Shown one piece after another: positions 36,384 to 45,848 of a stretch of DNA of 64,000 nucleotides. Source of the stretch: Aquilonibacter sp963820185. GTDB lineage: Bacteria > Vulcanimicrobiota > Vulcanimicrobiia > Vulcanimicrobiales > Vulcanimicrobiaceae. A model generated the notes under the pieces. That model saw only the letters and a list, made by a program, of their open reading frames with translations. It was not told the DNA's origin and ran no database searches. Where the stretch lies: the NCBI GenBank assembly GCA_963820185.1, contig CAWFYV010000007.1:372001-436000 (forward strand), in the 5' to 3' direction. Both the position numbers and the translations under genes were made by a program. Position 1 is the stretch's first letter, and each line of letters begins with the position of its first letter.

Positions 36384-36413
36384 TTGCCGGGGCCTTGACC
36401 CCCGGAGTATACT
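36384..36413 (+). promoter_or_regulatory. topA promoter giving a leaderless mRNA
   Basis: TTGCCG (36384-36389) and TATACT (36408-36413) are 18 bases apart. The -10 ends seven bases before GTG 36421, so the transcript should begin at the start codon. No ribosome binding site is present, which agrees. Confidence 0.65.
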
Positions 36414-36420
36414 GAACCCC

Positions 36421-38597
36421 GTGAAAAAGCCCCTGATCATCGTGGAGTCGCCTACCAAGGCGCGTACGATCAAAAAGTTTCTCCCGCCGCGGTACGTCGT
36501 GAAGGCGTCGGTCGGTCACGTTCGCGATCTGCCGAAGAGCACGCTGGGCGTCGACGTGGAGCACGATTTCACACCCAAGTACCTGACGATCAAGGGCAAG
36601 GGCGACATCATCAAGGAGCTCAAAAGCGCGGTCAAAGGCGCGAGCGAAGTCTACCTCGCAACCGACCCCGACCGCGAGGGCGAGGCAATCGCGTGGCATC
36701 TCGCCGAGTTGCTCAAACTCGAGGATCCCAAGCGCATCGAGCTGCATGAAATTACCAAAGATGCGGCGCTCGCCGCGATCAAGTCGCCCCACCACATCGA
36801 CATGGATCGCGTGAACGCGCAGCAGGCGCGGCGCATCCTCGACCGTCTGGTGGGTTACAAAATCTCACCGCTGCTCTGGGCTAAGGTTCGCGGCGGCCTC
36901 TCAGCCGGCCGCGTGCAATCGGTAGCGGTGCGGCTGATCGTCGATCGCGAGCGCGAGATCAACGCGTTTACCGCCCGCGAGTATTGGACGATAACCGCGC
37001 AGCTCGCGACCGAGCGCGATCCAGCGATTGTCTTTCCGGCCGACCTGTTCGCGCGCAACGGCGAGAAGATCGAGATCTCCAACCAGGCCCAGGCCGACGC
37101 GGTCCTGCGCGAGTTGGAGGGGGTGGCGTTCTCGGTCGCCTCGGTCAAGCGCCGCGAGGTCAGGCGCAACGCACCCGCGCCGTTCACGACGTCGACGCTG
37201 CAGCAAGAAGCCTCGCGCAAGCTGCGCTTGCGGGTGCGCCGCACGATGCAGATCGCCCAGGGATTGTACGAAGGCGTCGATCTCGGCGGGAGCGACGGGA
37301 CGCAGGGTCTGATCACCTACATGCGTACCGACTCGACCCGCATCAGCGATACGGCCCGCGACCATGCGCGCGAGTTCGTGACCGCGACCTACGGCGCGGA
37401 ATTCCACGGCGGCGCAACCCACAAGATTCGCGAGGGCGCGCAAGACGCGCACGAAGCGATTCGTCCGACCAGCGTCTCCCGCACGCCCGAGAGCGTCGCG
37501 CACGTCCTCAAGCGCGACGAGCTGCGCCTGTACTCGCTGATCTGGGAGCGGTTTGTCGCCTCGCAGATGTCCCCGGCGATCCTCGATCAAACGACCGTCG
37601 ATATCGCCGCCGGCGAGTACACGTTCCGCGCGACCGGAAGTATCATGAAGTTCGCCGGCTTCACCCGCGTATATGAAGAAGGCAAAGACGAAGATGCGAA
37701 AAGTGGCGAGGCCAACGGCACGGCACTGAGCAATGGGAAGACCGGCAAAGGCCGCGTGCGCCTGCCTGAGTTACACGATAAGGATGCGCTCGATCGCCGC
37801 GCGATCGACCCCAAGCAGCACTTCACCGAGCCGCCGCCACGCTACACCGAGGCGACGCTTGGTCAGAGCGCTGGAAGAGAACGGCATCGGCCGCCCGTCG
37901 ACCTACTCGACGATCGTCGACACGATCCAAGCGCGCGGCTACGTCACGCAAGAAGACCGGCGTTTCAAGCCGACCGAGATCGGCATTGCGGTCAACGACC
38001 TGCTCGCCGAGCATTTCAACGACATGGTCGACCTGAAGTTCACGGCCGGCATGGAAGGCGATCTCGATAAGGTCGCGGAGGGGCACGCGGATTGGGTCGG
38101 CGTGCTGCGCGAGTTCTACGGCCCGTTCGCGCACGAACTCGAAGAGGCGGAGAAGAAGCTGCCGCGTCTGGAGATCAAAGACGAGCCGACCGACGAGATC
38201 TGTCCGAACTGCAACCGTCCGATGGTGATCAAGACCGGACGCTTCGGCCGATTCATTTCGTGCACGGGTTATCCCGAGTGCAAGACGACGAAACCGATCG
38301 TCAAAGACACCGGCGCGAAGTGTCCCAAGGACGGCGGCATGGTCGTCGAGCGCCGCTCGAAGAAAGGGCGCACGTTCTACGGTTGCGCGAACTATCCGAA
38401 GTGCGATTTCGTCTCGTGGGACCGCGTCATTCCCGAACCGTGTCCGGTCTGCGGCAGCCACGTCGTCGCCAAGAACCGTCGTGGCGGCGTCGTGCATCTG
38501 CGAGTGCGCGGCCGACAAGGAGCATGACGTGTCATCGCTGGCCAAAGCCGCAAGTGGCGAGGAGCCGACCGACGAGCGCGAACTCGCGGAAGTCTGA
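36421..38597 (+). CDS. topA: DNA topoisomerase I, two frame breaks
   Basis: Type IA topoisomerase of about 725 residues that relaxes negative supercoils. The Toprim opening is LIIVESPTKARTIKKFL with ATDPDREGEAIAWHL, and the catalytic Tyr is in YMRTDSTRIS. One frame change near 37859-37861 turns the expected TEATLVRALEENGIGRPST into a dead end; a second near 38500 separates the last zinc-ribbon region from the tail SLAKAASGEEPTDERELAEV. The C-terminal Cys4 ribbons (CPNCNRPMVIKTGRFGRFIS and CPKDGG plus YGCANYPKC, CPVCGS) are intact. topA is essential, so these are probably sequence errors. The true stop is TGA 38595-38597, three bases before trmFO. Confidence 0.93.
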
Positions 38598-38599
38598 TC

Positions 38600-39977
38600 G
38601 TGACTGATCGCCTCACGGTGATCGGCGGCGGCCTCGCCGGCTGCGAAGCGGCGTGGCAAGCCGCGAACGCGGGCGTTGACGTCGATCTCTACGAGATGCG
38701 ACCGCAACGCAGCGGCCCGGCGCATCAGACCGGACGCCTTGCCGAACTCGTCTGCAGCAACTCGCTGCGCGGCGCCGCGCTCGAAAATGCCGTCGGCCTG
38801 CTCAAAGAAGAGCTCGCGCGGCTGGATTCGGTGATCGTCGACGCGGCGCGCGCGAAGCAGCGGTTCCGGCCGGCGGCGCGCTGGCCGTCGACCGCGAGCG
38901 TTTCGCCGATGCGGTCGAGGCACGTATCGCCGCGCATCCGCGGATCGCGCTGCATCGCGAAGAAGCGCACGGCGATCCCGCTCGATCGCCCGACGATCGT
39001 CGCCTGCGGGCCGTTGCCCAACGAAGCGTTTCTCGCATCGCTCGACGCGCTGGTCGGCAAGCGGCTCGCGTATTTCGATGCTGCGTCCCCGATCGTGGCT
39101 GCCGATTCGATCGACGAGTCGCTGCGATGTACCGCAAGTCGCGCTACGAAAAGGGCGACGGCGACGACTATATCAACATCCCGCTCGACCGCGAGCAATA
39201 TGCGCAGCTCCTGCACGACCTGCGCACGCTCGAGCGCCATCAGCCCAAAGACTTCGAAGCGCGGTGGGAAATACTTCGAAGGCTGTCTGCCGGTCGAAGA
39301 GATGGCCGATCGCGGCGACGACACGTTGCGTTTCGGTCCGCTCAAGCCGGTCGGCTTGCGCGATCCGCGCACCGGCACGACGCCACACGCCGTCGTGCAA
39401 CTGCGCAAAGAGAATGCCGAAGGTACCGCGTTCAATCTGGTCGGTTTTCAAACGCGGCTGTCGTGGCCCGCGCAAAAGGAGGCGTTCGGTAAACTTCCAG
39501 GCCTTGCAAACGCGGAGTGGCTGCGCCTGGGCGTGATGCACCGCAACACGTTCATCGACTCGCCGCGCCTGCTCGACGCACGCTTGCGTTTGCGAGGACA
39601 CGACGCGCTCTACTTCGCCGGGCAGATCACCGGCGCCGAGGGCTATGTCGAAGCGGCGGCCTGCGGCGCGATGACGCGGCATCCACGCGGCGCGCGCAAT
39701 CCTCGGACTCGATCCGATCGAGTTTCCGCGCGAGAGCGCGTTCGGCGCGGTCGTCGCGCATCTGCAGAACACCGAGACGCACGACTTCCAGCCGGCCAAC
39801 GTGACCTGGGCCTATTTTCCGCAGCTCGCGCAACCCGTTCGCGATAAGAAAGAGCGCCGCCGCCAGATGGCGGAACGCGCGCTCGCCTCGATAGATACGT
39901 TACTTGATCGCGTAGGTGATCGTAATGTCCGCGTTCACGGGAACGGTCATGTAGTCTTGCGCAGTTTGGGGTGCTGA
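38600..39977 (+). CDS. trmFO: tRNA m5U54 methyltransferase TrmFO, several frame breaks
   Basis: FAD- and folate-dependent enzyme that makes 5-methyluridine at tRNA position 54. The FAD loop is VIGGGLAGCEAAWQ and the family signature is LVCSNSLRGAALENAVGLLK. Later blocks are SRYEKGDGDDYINIPLDREQ, EGCLPVEEMADRGDDTLRFG, FAGQITGAEGYVEAA and PANVTWAYFPQL. They fall in different frames, with changes near 38865, 38975, 39122, 39268 and 39690. Order and spacing of the blocks are normal, so indels in the assembly are the likely cause. The stop at 39975-39977 overlaps the convergent SIMPL gene and may be wrong. The topA-trmFO-hslVU order is seen in Firmicutes, usually with xerC inside. Confidence 0.88.
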
Positions 39978-40619
39978 CGGATCGCCATTCAGGCCGGTCG
40001 GATTGATGTAGTACTGCGAGCGGCAGGTGCCGTCGGAATAGCTCATCTCCATCGAATTAGCGCTGATCGCCGCGCCTGCGTGGACGTTTAAGTCCTTGGC
40101 GATCGATTCGGCCTTAGCGCGTGCTCGCACAATCGCCTGATGTCGAGCTACGTCGAATGCATCTTGGCAGTGCCCTGCGGTGAGCATCACCTGCGCGGCG
40201 TTGAGAATCAGCACGTCTTTCATGGAGGCGATCGTCGTGCCGACGGTCATGATGCCGTTTTGCATGATGGTTGCGCTGGGATGAGGGACCAAAACGGTGA
40301 GTGCGAAGTTATTGGTCGCGCCGCCAGGCACATCGAGGGTGAAGGGAAAGCGAATGTTTGCAGGATCGACGCCGGCTTTTACCAGCGCATCGACGAGTGG
40401 CTGGAGTTTCGTTTTGTCGAGCAGCGTCCGATTGGTGCTGGATAGCTGCAAGATGATTGTCGCGGAGGTCGCCGGGATACGCGTCGCTCCCCCGGCCGAC
40501 ACCATGATGCCGTTGGTAGTTTGCGCCGCAGCCGTTGGGACGCGCGCACCGGGAACTTGGGCGCCGGCCGCAATGGGCAGGAGGAGCAGGGCTGCTACAA
40601 GGATCGCAGTTCGCTTCAT
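39900..40619 (-). CDS. Secreted SIMPL-domain (DUF541) protein
   Basis: A 239-residue protein with a signal peptide (MKRTAILVAALLLLPIAAGA) and a SIMPL domain: IMVSAGGATRIPATSATIIL, LVDALVKAGVDPANIRF and ARAKAESIAKDLNVHAG. SIMPL proteins are periplasmic oligomers with little known function, some linked to oxidative stress or signalling. It is on the opposite strand within the trmFO-hslV interval, at the place where Firmicutes carry xerC. ATG 40619 is used; the longer upstream frame is antisense to hslV. Confidence 0.85.
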   Translation of the reverse strand: MKRTAILVAALLLLPIAAGAQVPGARVPTAAAQTTNGIMVSAGGATRIPATSATIILQLSSTNRTLLDKTKLQPLVDALVKAGVDPANIRFPFTLDVPGGATNNFALTVLVPHPSATIMQNGIMTVGTTIASMKDVLILNAAQVMLTAGHCQDAFDVARHQAIVRARAKAESIAKDLNVHAGAAISANSMEMSYSDGTCRSQYYINPTGLNGDPSAPQTAQDYMTVPVNADITITYAIK

Positions 40620-40658
40620 GAAACCCCTAACGTTCGGAACGGGTAGAACGGTGACGAT

Positions 40659-41189
40659 ATGAGGATTCGCTCCACGACCATTCTCGCCGTGCGCCGCGAC
40701 GGCATGCTGGCAATCGCCGGCGATGGGCAGGTCACGCTCGATAAGACCATCGTCAAGCACAGTGCCCGCAAAGTGCGAAAGATCGCCAATGGCAAGGTCG
40801 TCGCCGGTTTCGCCGGTTCGGCTGCCGATGGGATTACGCTGCTCGAAAAGTTTGAGAGCAAGTTCGCCGAGTTCAAAGACGTGACGCGTGCCGCGGTCGA
40901 GCTGGCCAAGGATTGGCGCCAGGATCGCGCGCTGCGCCGTCTCGAAGCGCTGCTCATCGTCGGCACACCCGAGCACCTCTTCGTCCTCTCGGGAACCGGC
41001 GACGTGATCGAGCCCGACGAGGGCATTGCGGCGATCGGCAGCGGCGGACCCTACGCGCAAGCGGCCGCGGCCGCGCTCGTCCGCAACACCAATCTCTCGG
41101 CCGCGGATATTGCGCGCAAAGCGCTCGAGATCGCGGGCCAGATCTGCATCTACACCAACGACGACATTACGGTTGAAACACTTCCATGA
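40659..41189 (+). CDS. hslV: ATP-dependent protease subunit HslV (ClpQ)
   Basis: The proteolytic subunit of the HslUV protease, 176 residues. The N-terminal catalytic Thr is expected at residue 6 after a five-residue propeptide (MRIRS then TT), as in Bacillus-type HslV. Lys and Gly positions lie in ARKVRKIANGKVVAGFAGS, with AVELAKDWRQDRALRRLEAL and IGSGGPYAQAAAAAL as family segments. ATG 40659. Its 3' end overlaps hslU by four bases. Confidence 0.95.
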   Translation: MRIRSTTILAVRRDGMLAIAGDGQVTLDKTIVKHSARKVRKIANGKVVAGFAGSAADGITLLEKFESKFAEFKDVTRAAVELAKDWRQDRALRRLEALLIVGTPEHLFVLSGTGDVIEPDEGIAAIGSGGPYAQAAAAALVRNTNLSAADIARKALEIAGQICIYTNDDITVETLP

Positions 41190-42610
41190 ATGCAACGCTC
41201 CCTGAAATCATCGGCCGCACGCCGCGGCAAATCGCACAAGAACTCGACAAGTACATCGTCGGCCAGGCGAAGGCCAAGCGGGCGGTCGCGATCGCGCTGC
41301 GCAATCGCTATCGCCGTGCCAACGTGCGCGAAGATCTGCGTGAAGAGATCACGCCCAAGAACATTTTGATGATCGGTCCGACCGGTGTCGGAAAAACCGA
41401 GATCGCCCGGCGCCTCGCGGGTTTGGTCGGCGCCCCGTTCGTCAAAGTCGAAGCGACCAAGTACACCGAGGTCGGCTACGTGGGACGCGACGTCGAGTCG
41501 ATGGTCCGCGATCTGGTCGAAGCGTCGGTTCGCATGGTGACCGAAGAGCGCCGTGCCGAAGTCGCGGAGTTAGCCGAGAAAGCCGCCGTCGAGCGATTGA
41601 TCGACGCGCTGCATCCCGAAACGGCGACGCGTCAGCCTTCGGGCGGCAATCCCTTCGCCGCAACGCTCGGCTCGATCTTCGGTAATGCCGCGCCGCAGCC
41701 GCAGCCGCAGCCGCCGACCGCGCCACCGAGCGATGCTGCGCGGATTCGCGAACAAACGCGCGGGGAGCTCGAGCGCGGGTTCTACGACGTACGCTTGATC
41801 GAGATCGAAGTCGAAGAGACGCCGAGCATGCCGATCGGCATGATCGGTGGCATGGATCAAGGCGGTGCCGATCTCGGCGAGATGCTCGGCGGATTGATTC
41901 CAAAGCGGAAGTCCAAGAAGCGCGTGACCGTCGTCGAGGCGCGCCGCATCTTTGCGCAAGAGGAAGCAGCGAAGCTGATCGACATGGACGCGGTAAAACG
42001 CGAGGCATTGCGCCGCGCGGGCGAGGACGGCATCATCTTCATCGACGAGATCGACAAAGTCGCGGGACGCGAGGGTGCGCGCGGTGGCCCCGACGTGTCG
42101 CGCGAAGGCGTGCAGCGCGACATCCTCCCGATCGTCGAAGGCAGCACGGTAACGACCAAGCACGGCACGGTAAAAACCGACCACGTGCTCTTCATCGCGG
42201 CCGGTGCATTTCACATGAGCAAACCTTCGGATCTCATTCCCGAATTGCAGGGGCGCTTCCCGATTCGCGTCGAGCTCGACTCGCTCACAGCGGAAGACTT
42301 CAAGACGATCCTCACCCAGCCGAAGAACGCGCTGATCGAACAGTATCGCGCGTTGCTCGCGACCGAAGGTGTGACGCTTACCTTCACCGAGGATGCAATC
42401 GACCAGTTGGCGCGTTTCGCAATGCAGGTCAACGAGCAGAGCGAGAACATCGGCGCGCGCCGCTTGCACACCGTACTCGAACGCTTGCTCGAAGACGTCA
42501 GCTACGCGGCACCGGAGGAGCGTGGCGCGGTCACGATCGACGCAGCATACGTGCGCGAGCGCCTCAAGGACGTGGTGGAGAATGCCGATTTGTCGGCGTA
42601 CATTCTCTAA
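41186..42610 (+). CDS. hslU: ATP-dependent protease ATPase subunit HslU (ClpY)
   Basis: The AAA+ unfoldase of HslUV, 474 residues. Walker A is GPTGVGKTEIARRLA, pore loop residues are in ATKYTEVGYVGRDVESMVRD, Walker B is GIIFIDEIDKVAG, and sensor regions are in LQGRFPIRVELDSLTAEDF and ENIGARRLHTVLERLLEDV. The central I domain is partly replaced by a Gln/Pro-rich loop (QPQPQPPTAP) and keeps GMIGGMDQGG. The C-terminus ADLSAYIL supplies the tail that docks on HslV. Confidence 0.96.
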   Translation: MNATLPEIIGRTPRQIAQELDKYIVGQAKAKRAVAIALRNRYRRANVREDLREEITPKNILMIGPTGVGKTEIARRLAGLVGAPFVKVEATKYTEVGYVGRDVESMVRDLVEASVRMVTEERRAEVAELAEKAAVERLIDALHPETATRQPSGGNPFAATLGSIFGNAAPQPQPQPPTAPPSDAARIREQTRGELERGFYDVRLIEIEVEETPSMPIGMIGGMDQGGADLGEMLGGLIPKRKSKKRVTVVEARRIFAQEEAAKLIDMDAVKREALRRAGEDGIIFIDEIDKVAGREGARGGPDVSREGVQRDILPIVEGSTVTTKHGTVKTDHVLFIAAGAFHMSKPSDLIPELQGRFPIRVELDSLTAEDFKTILTQPKNALIEQYRALLATEGVTLTFTEDAIDQLARFAMQVNEQSENIGARRLHTVLERLLEDVSYAAPEERGAVTIDAAYVRERLKDVVENADLSAYIL

Positions 42611-42654
42611 CGATTCTCATCCATTGCCCAGGAAGGGGACGTTAGGATAAGGCC

Positions 42655-43125
42655 ATGCTGACTCTGCGCAATATTTTCGTTGCTTCCGCGCTCGCCACGT
42701 GCGCGGTTGCGTTTGCCGCCTGCGGTGGCGGTGCCCCGAGCACATCGAATCCGACACCGGGTCCGACCTGTTCGCCCGGCACGACCGTCCAGATGGTCTA
42801 TCCGATCCCGGGCGCAACCGGCGTGCCGGACAACCCGCTGCAACTCGTCTTTGCGGTCGCATCGCCACTTCCGAACAATTGGAACGCCTGGCTCAACAGC
42901 ACGAACTCGCTTAACGGTGCCATAGCAACCAACGCGGGAATGCAGACCATCCAGCCCACGCAAATCCCATCGCCCGCCGCGACGCCATCGTTTGCGAGTC
43001 CCGTCTATCAAAGCATTTCGCTTGCCAACGGCTTCATTTCGGGCGTCACCGTCTTCGTCTGGCTTAACAATTTGAGTACAAATTGCACGCCGCTTGGCCC
43101 GCTAGGAAGCTTTACGACGCAATAA
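42655..43125 (+). CDS. Small putative lipoprotein with Ig-like segment
   Basis: A 156-residue protein with a signal peptide ending in a lipobox (VAFAACGG), so it should be lipid-anchored at Cys. A Thr/Pro linker is followed by VYPIPGATGVPDNPLQLVFA, which resembles bacterial Ig-like domain openings, and ends with VTVFVWLNNLSTNCTP. The Cys pair may form a disulfide. TAGGAT stands 6 bases before the ATG and could be either a -10 box or, with AAGG, a ribosome site. Function unknown. Confidence 0.7.
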   Translation: MLTLRNIFVASALATCAVAFAACGGGAPSTSNPTPGPTCSPGTTVQMVYPIPGATGVPDNPLQLVFAVASPLPNNWNAWLNSTNSLNGAIATNAGMQTIQPTQIPSPAATPSFASPVYQSISLANGFISGVTVFVWLNNLSTNCTPLGPLGSFTTQ

Positions 43126-43136
43126 GCATGGCCGCC

Positions 43137-43162
43137 GGGGGCGCAGGTCGTACTACGCCCCC
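43137..43162 (+). promoter_or_regulatory. Hairpin abutting the def start codon
   Basis: GGGGGCG (43137-43143) and CGCCCCC (43156-43162) pair across a 12-base loop, and the second arm ends exactly at the def ATG. In mRNA this would occlude the initiation region; in DNA it also overlaps a GTACTAC stretch that could be a -10 box. Confidence 0.45.
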
Positions 43163-43678
43163 ATGCCCTACCTCCGCGAGATCATCACCGACGGTCATCC
43201 CACGCTGCGCAAGGTCGCGAAGAAAGTCGACCCCAAGGAGCTGGACGATCCGCTTTTCCAGCAGTTGATCGAAGACATGTTCGAGACGATGTACCACGCG
43301 CCCGGCGTCGGTCTGGCCGCGCCGCAGATCAACGTCTCCAAGCGCATGTTCGTGATCGACGTGCAAGATGATATCCACGAGCCGGCGGTCGTCATCAACC
43401 CGAAGATCGAACTCGCGGAAGAAGAGGTCGAACTCACCGAAGGCTGCCTCTCTGTGCCGGGATACGTTGGCGAGGTCACGCGCTTTACGCGGGTCGCGGT
43501 GAGCGGGATCGATCGCAACGGTGAAAAGATCCGGCTCGAGGGCGAAGGCCTTTTCGCACAGTGCCTGCAGCACGAGATCGATCACCTCAACGGCGTGCTC
43601 TACATCGATAAAGCCAAGAATCTGCGCGTGCCGCAGACCGACGAAGAGCGCGAGATCGCCGAAACGGCCGAAGCCTAG
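43163..43678 (+). CDS. def: Peptide deformylase
   Basis: A 171-residue metalloenzyme that removes the formyl group from nascent proteins. The three motifs are complete: GVGLAAPQ, EGCLSVPG and QHEIDHLNG, giving the Cys and two His ligands and the catalytic Glu. ATG 43163 opens MPYLREIITDGHPTLRKVAK. It is immediately followed by fmt, the enzyme that adds the formyl group, one base after its stop. Confidence 0.96.
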   Translation: MPYLREIITDGHPTLRKVAKKVDPKELDDPLFQQLIEDMFETMYHAPGVGLAAPQINVSKRMFVIDVQDDIHEPAVVINPKIELAEEEVELTEGCLSVPGYVGEVTRFTRVAVSGIDRNGEKIRLEGEGLFAQCLQHEIDHLNGVLYIDKAKNLRVPQTDEEREIAETAEA

Positions 43679-43679
43679 T

Positions 43680-44507
43680 TTGCGCACGCTGTTCTTCGGA
43701 ACGAGCGCGTTCGCCGTTCCGAGCCTCCACGTCGTCGCCGAAAAAACCGATTTGGCCGGCGTCGTGACGCAGCCGGATCGCCCCGCAGGTCGCGGGCAGA
43801 AGTTACAGCCGACGCCGGTAAAAGCTGCCGCGCTCGAGCGCGGACTGCCGGTGTTTGAACCGGCGTCGCTCAAAGCATTTGCGCAAGAACTCGACGGGCC
43901 GTTCGACCTGTTCGCACTCGCGTCGTATGGCAAGATCCTCCCGCAGGCGATTCTCGACATGCCGAAACTCGGCGCGATGAACGTGCATCCGTCGTTGCTT
44001 CCGCAGTATCGAGGCGCAACGCCGATCCAAAACGCCTTGCTCAACGGTGAAGCGTTTACCGGCGTGTCGATCATGCTCATGGACGCGGGCATGGATACCG
44101 GCGACCTCGTTTCGCAGGAACCGGTGCTGATCAATCTCGATGACGACTACGGCACGTTGCACGACCGGCTTGCGCAGCGCGGCGCCGATCTGCTCGGCTA
44201 CGCGATCGATCTCGCCAAGCGCGGCCCGCTGCAGCCCGTGCCGCAGGCCGGCACCGCGAGTTACACGCGCCCGATCCGCAAGGAAGATCTCGCCATCGAC
44301 TTGTCGTGGCCGGCGCAGCGGATCGTCAACACGGTGCGCGCATTTGCGCCGACGCCGGCCGCACGCGCCACCATCGACGGCGAGAGCGTCAAGGTCTTGC
44401 GCGCACACGTCGAGCGCGACCGTGCGGTCATCGACGAGTTGATCGCGCCCAACCGCGGACGCATGAGCGGCGAGAGCTACGAACGCTCGCGTCGTGGCCG
44501 CGCATGA
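43680..44507 (+). CDS. fmt: Methionyl-tRNA formyltransferase
   Basis: Formylates initiator Met-tRNA using 10-formyl-THF. The N-terminal domain begins LRTLFFGTSAFAVPSLHVV and carries the SLLPQYRGATPIQ loop with catalytic His in VHPSLLP, plus DAGMDTGDLV. The C-terminal tRNA-binding part is shorter than usual; total 275 residues against about 310. TTG 43680, two bases after the def stop, gives the family start. Its TGA overlaps the rsmB ATG (ATGA). Confidence 0.94.
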   Translation: MRTLFFGTSAFAVPSLHVVAEKTDLAGVVTQPDRPAGRGQKLQPTPVKAAALERGLPVFEPASLKAFAQELDGPFDLFALASYGKILPQAILDMPKLGAMNVHPSLLPQYRGATPIQNALLNGEAFTGVSIMLMDAGMDTGDLVSQEPVLINLDDDYGTLHDRLAQRGADLLGYAIDLAKRGPLQPVPQAGTASYTRPIRKEDLAIDLSWPAQRIVNTVRAFAPTPAARATIDGESVKVLRAHVERDRAVIDELIAPNRGRMSGESYERSRRGRA

Positions 44508-45835
44508 ACGCCCGCGAAGTCGCCCTGCAAACCGTGCGCGACGTGTTTCCCGCGCCAGGCGCCGGCACGGAGCGAGGCGCGCAAGAAGCGCTCGACTATC
44601 GGGCGCGTAAAGCGAATCTCGATGCGCGGGATCGCGCCTTCGCGACCGAGCTCGCCTATGGCTCGATCAAGATGCGGCGCGCACTCGATTGGTATCTCCA
44701 ATCATTCATCGGCGAGCGCAAGACGCAGTTGCCCGCCGCAATACATGAAATCTTGCGCCTTGCGGTCTACGAGCTCGTATACACGCGCGCCGATACGCAC
44801 GCTACGGTCTTTGAGTTCGTCAACCTTGCGAAGCGCTACGGGCATCGCGGCGTCGCGAATCTGGTCAACGCCGTGTTGCGCTCGTTCATTCGCGAGCGTC
44901 CGCTCGATCCGACGCGCGACCTGTTCGAAAGCGACGACGAGTACCTTGGTACGCGCTACTCGTTGCCGACCTGGCTCGTACGGCAGTGGCGCGCGGTCTT
45001 CGGCGCACTGGTCGAGGCGATTTGCAGCGCGGTCAACGAGCCGGCGCGCAGCGCGGTCACGGTCAACGCGATGCGAACCAACGTGGCCGAGATTGTCGAG
45101 CGCTTTGCCGGCGTCGGTATCGCGACGACCCGCTCGGCATTTGTTCCGGATTCGTTGCTGGTCGATAGTGCGGCCAAAGTGTGGGCGCTTGAGCCGCAAG
45201 CAAAAGGCGCGTGGTGGGTGCAGTCAGAGAGCTCGGCGATGCCGGTCGAGGTGCTGCACCCGCAGCCCGGGGAAACGATTCTCGACGTCGCCAGCGGGCG
45301 CGGCAACAAGGCGCTGCAGATCGGTGCTCGTTTAGCGGGCGATGGGAACGAGCTTTGCATCGAACGCGACCCGCGCAAAGCCGGCGTGCTGCAGGCCCGG
45401 CTCGAGGAGGCGGGCATCGCCGCCGGGGTCATCGTGGGCGACGCGACCGCTTCGCTGCTCCAGCCGGGGCAGCGCTTTGACCGCGTGCTTGTGGACGCGC
45501 CCTGCTCGGGGATTGGCATCCTGGGTCGCCATCCGGAGGCCCGCTGGAAGAAGCAGCCGGGCGACGGCGAACGCCTAGCGCTGACGCAGCGGGCTTTGCT
45601 CGAAGCGTTGGCTCCGTCGGTCCACGAGGGGGGTGCGCTCGTGTACGCGGTCTGTTCCACCGATCCACGCGAGACGATTGAGGTCGTCGACTGGTTCTTG
45701 GGCAAGGCCAATGTTGAGCGCGGGTTGATCCCCGCGGCGTTCGAGCCGTTCATCACCGAAAAGGGCGACATACTCGTTCCGCCCGGATTGGACGGCCGCG
45801 ATGGGTTTTTTATTGCAAGACTGGAGCGTCGGTAA
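44504..45835 (+). CDS. rsmB: 16S rRNA m5C967 methyltransferase RsmB
   Basis: A 443-residue protein with an N-terminal NusB-like RNA-binding domain (AREVALQTVRDVF to NAVLRSFIRE) and a C-terminal methyltransferase. The two catalytic Cys are in VDAPCSGIGILGRHPEARW and YAVCSTDPRE. The SAM loop reads ILDVASGRGNKALQIG instead of the usual DLCAAPGGKT, an uncommon variation that still keeps Asp-x-x-x-Gly-x-Gly. ATG 44504 is coupled to fmt. It would modify the small-subunit rRNA during assembly. Confidence 0.92.
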   Translation: MNAREVALQTVRDVFPAPGAGTERGAQEALDYRARKANLDARDRAFATELAYGSIKMRRALDWYLQSFIGERKTQLPAAIHEILRLAVYELVYTRADTHATVFEFVNLAKRYGHRGVANLVNAVLRSFIRERPLDPTRDLFESDDEYLGTRYSLPTWLVRQWRAVFGALVEAICSAVNEPARSAVTVNAMRTNVAEIVERFAGVGIATTRSAFVPDSLLVDSAAKVWALEPQAKGAWWVQSESSAMPVEVLHPQPGETILDVASGRGNKALQIGARLAGDGNELCIERDPRKAGVLQARLEEAGIAAGVIVGDATASLLQPGQRFDRVLVDAPCSGIGILGRHPEARWKKQPGDGERLALTQRALLEALAPSVHEGGALVYAVCSTDPRETIEVVDWFLGKANVERGLIPAAFEPFITEKGDILVPPGLDGRDGFFIARLERR

Positions 45836-45848
45836 TACCCACATTGCC

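Noticed and set aside
40620..41195. Upstream extension of the SIMPL gene to a start at 41195
   Set aside because: The extension is antisense to hslV and precedes a clear signal peptide at 40619.
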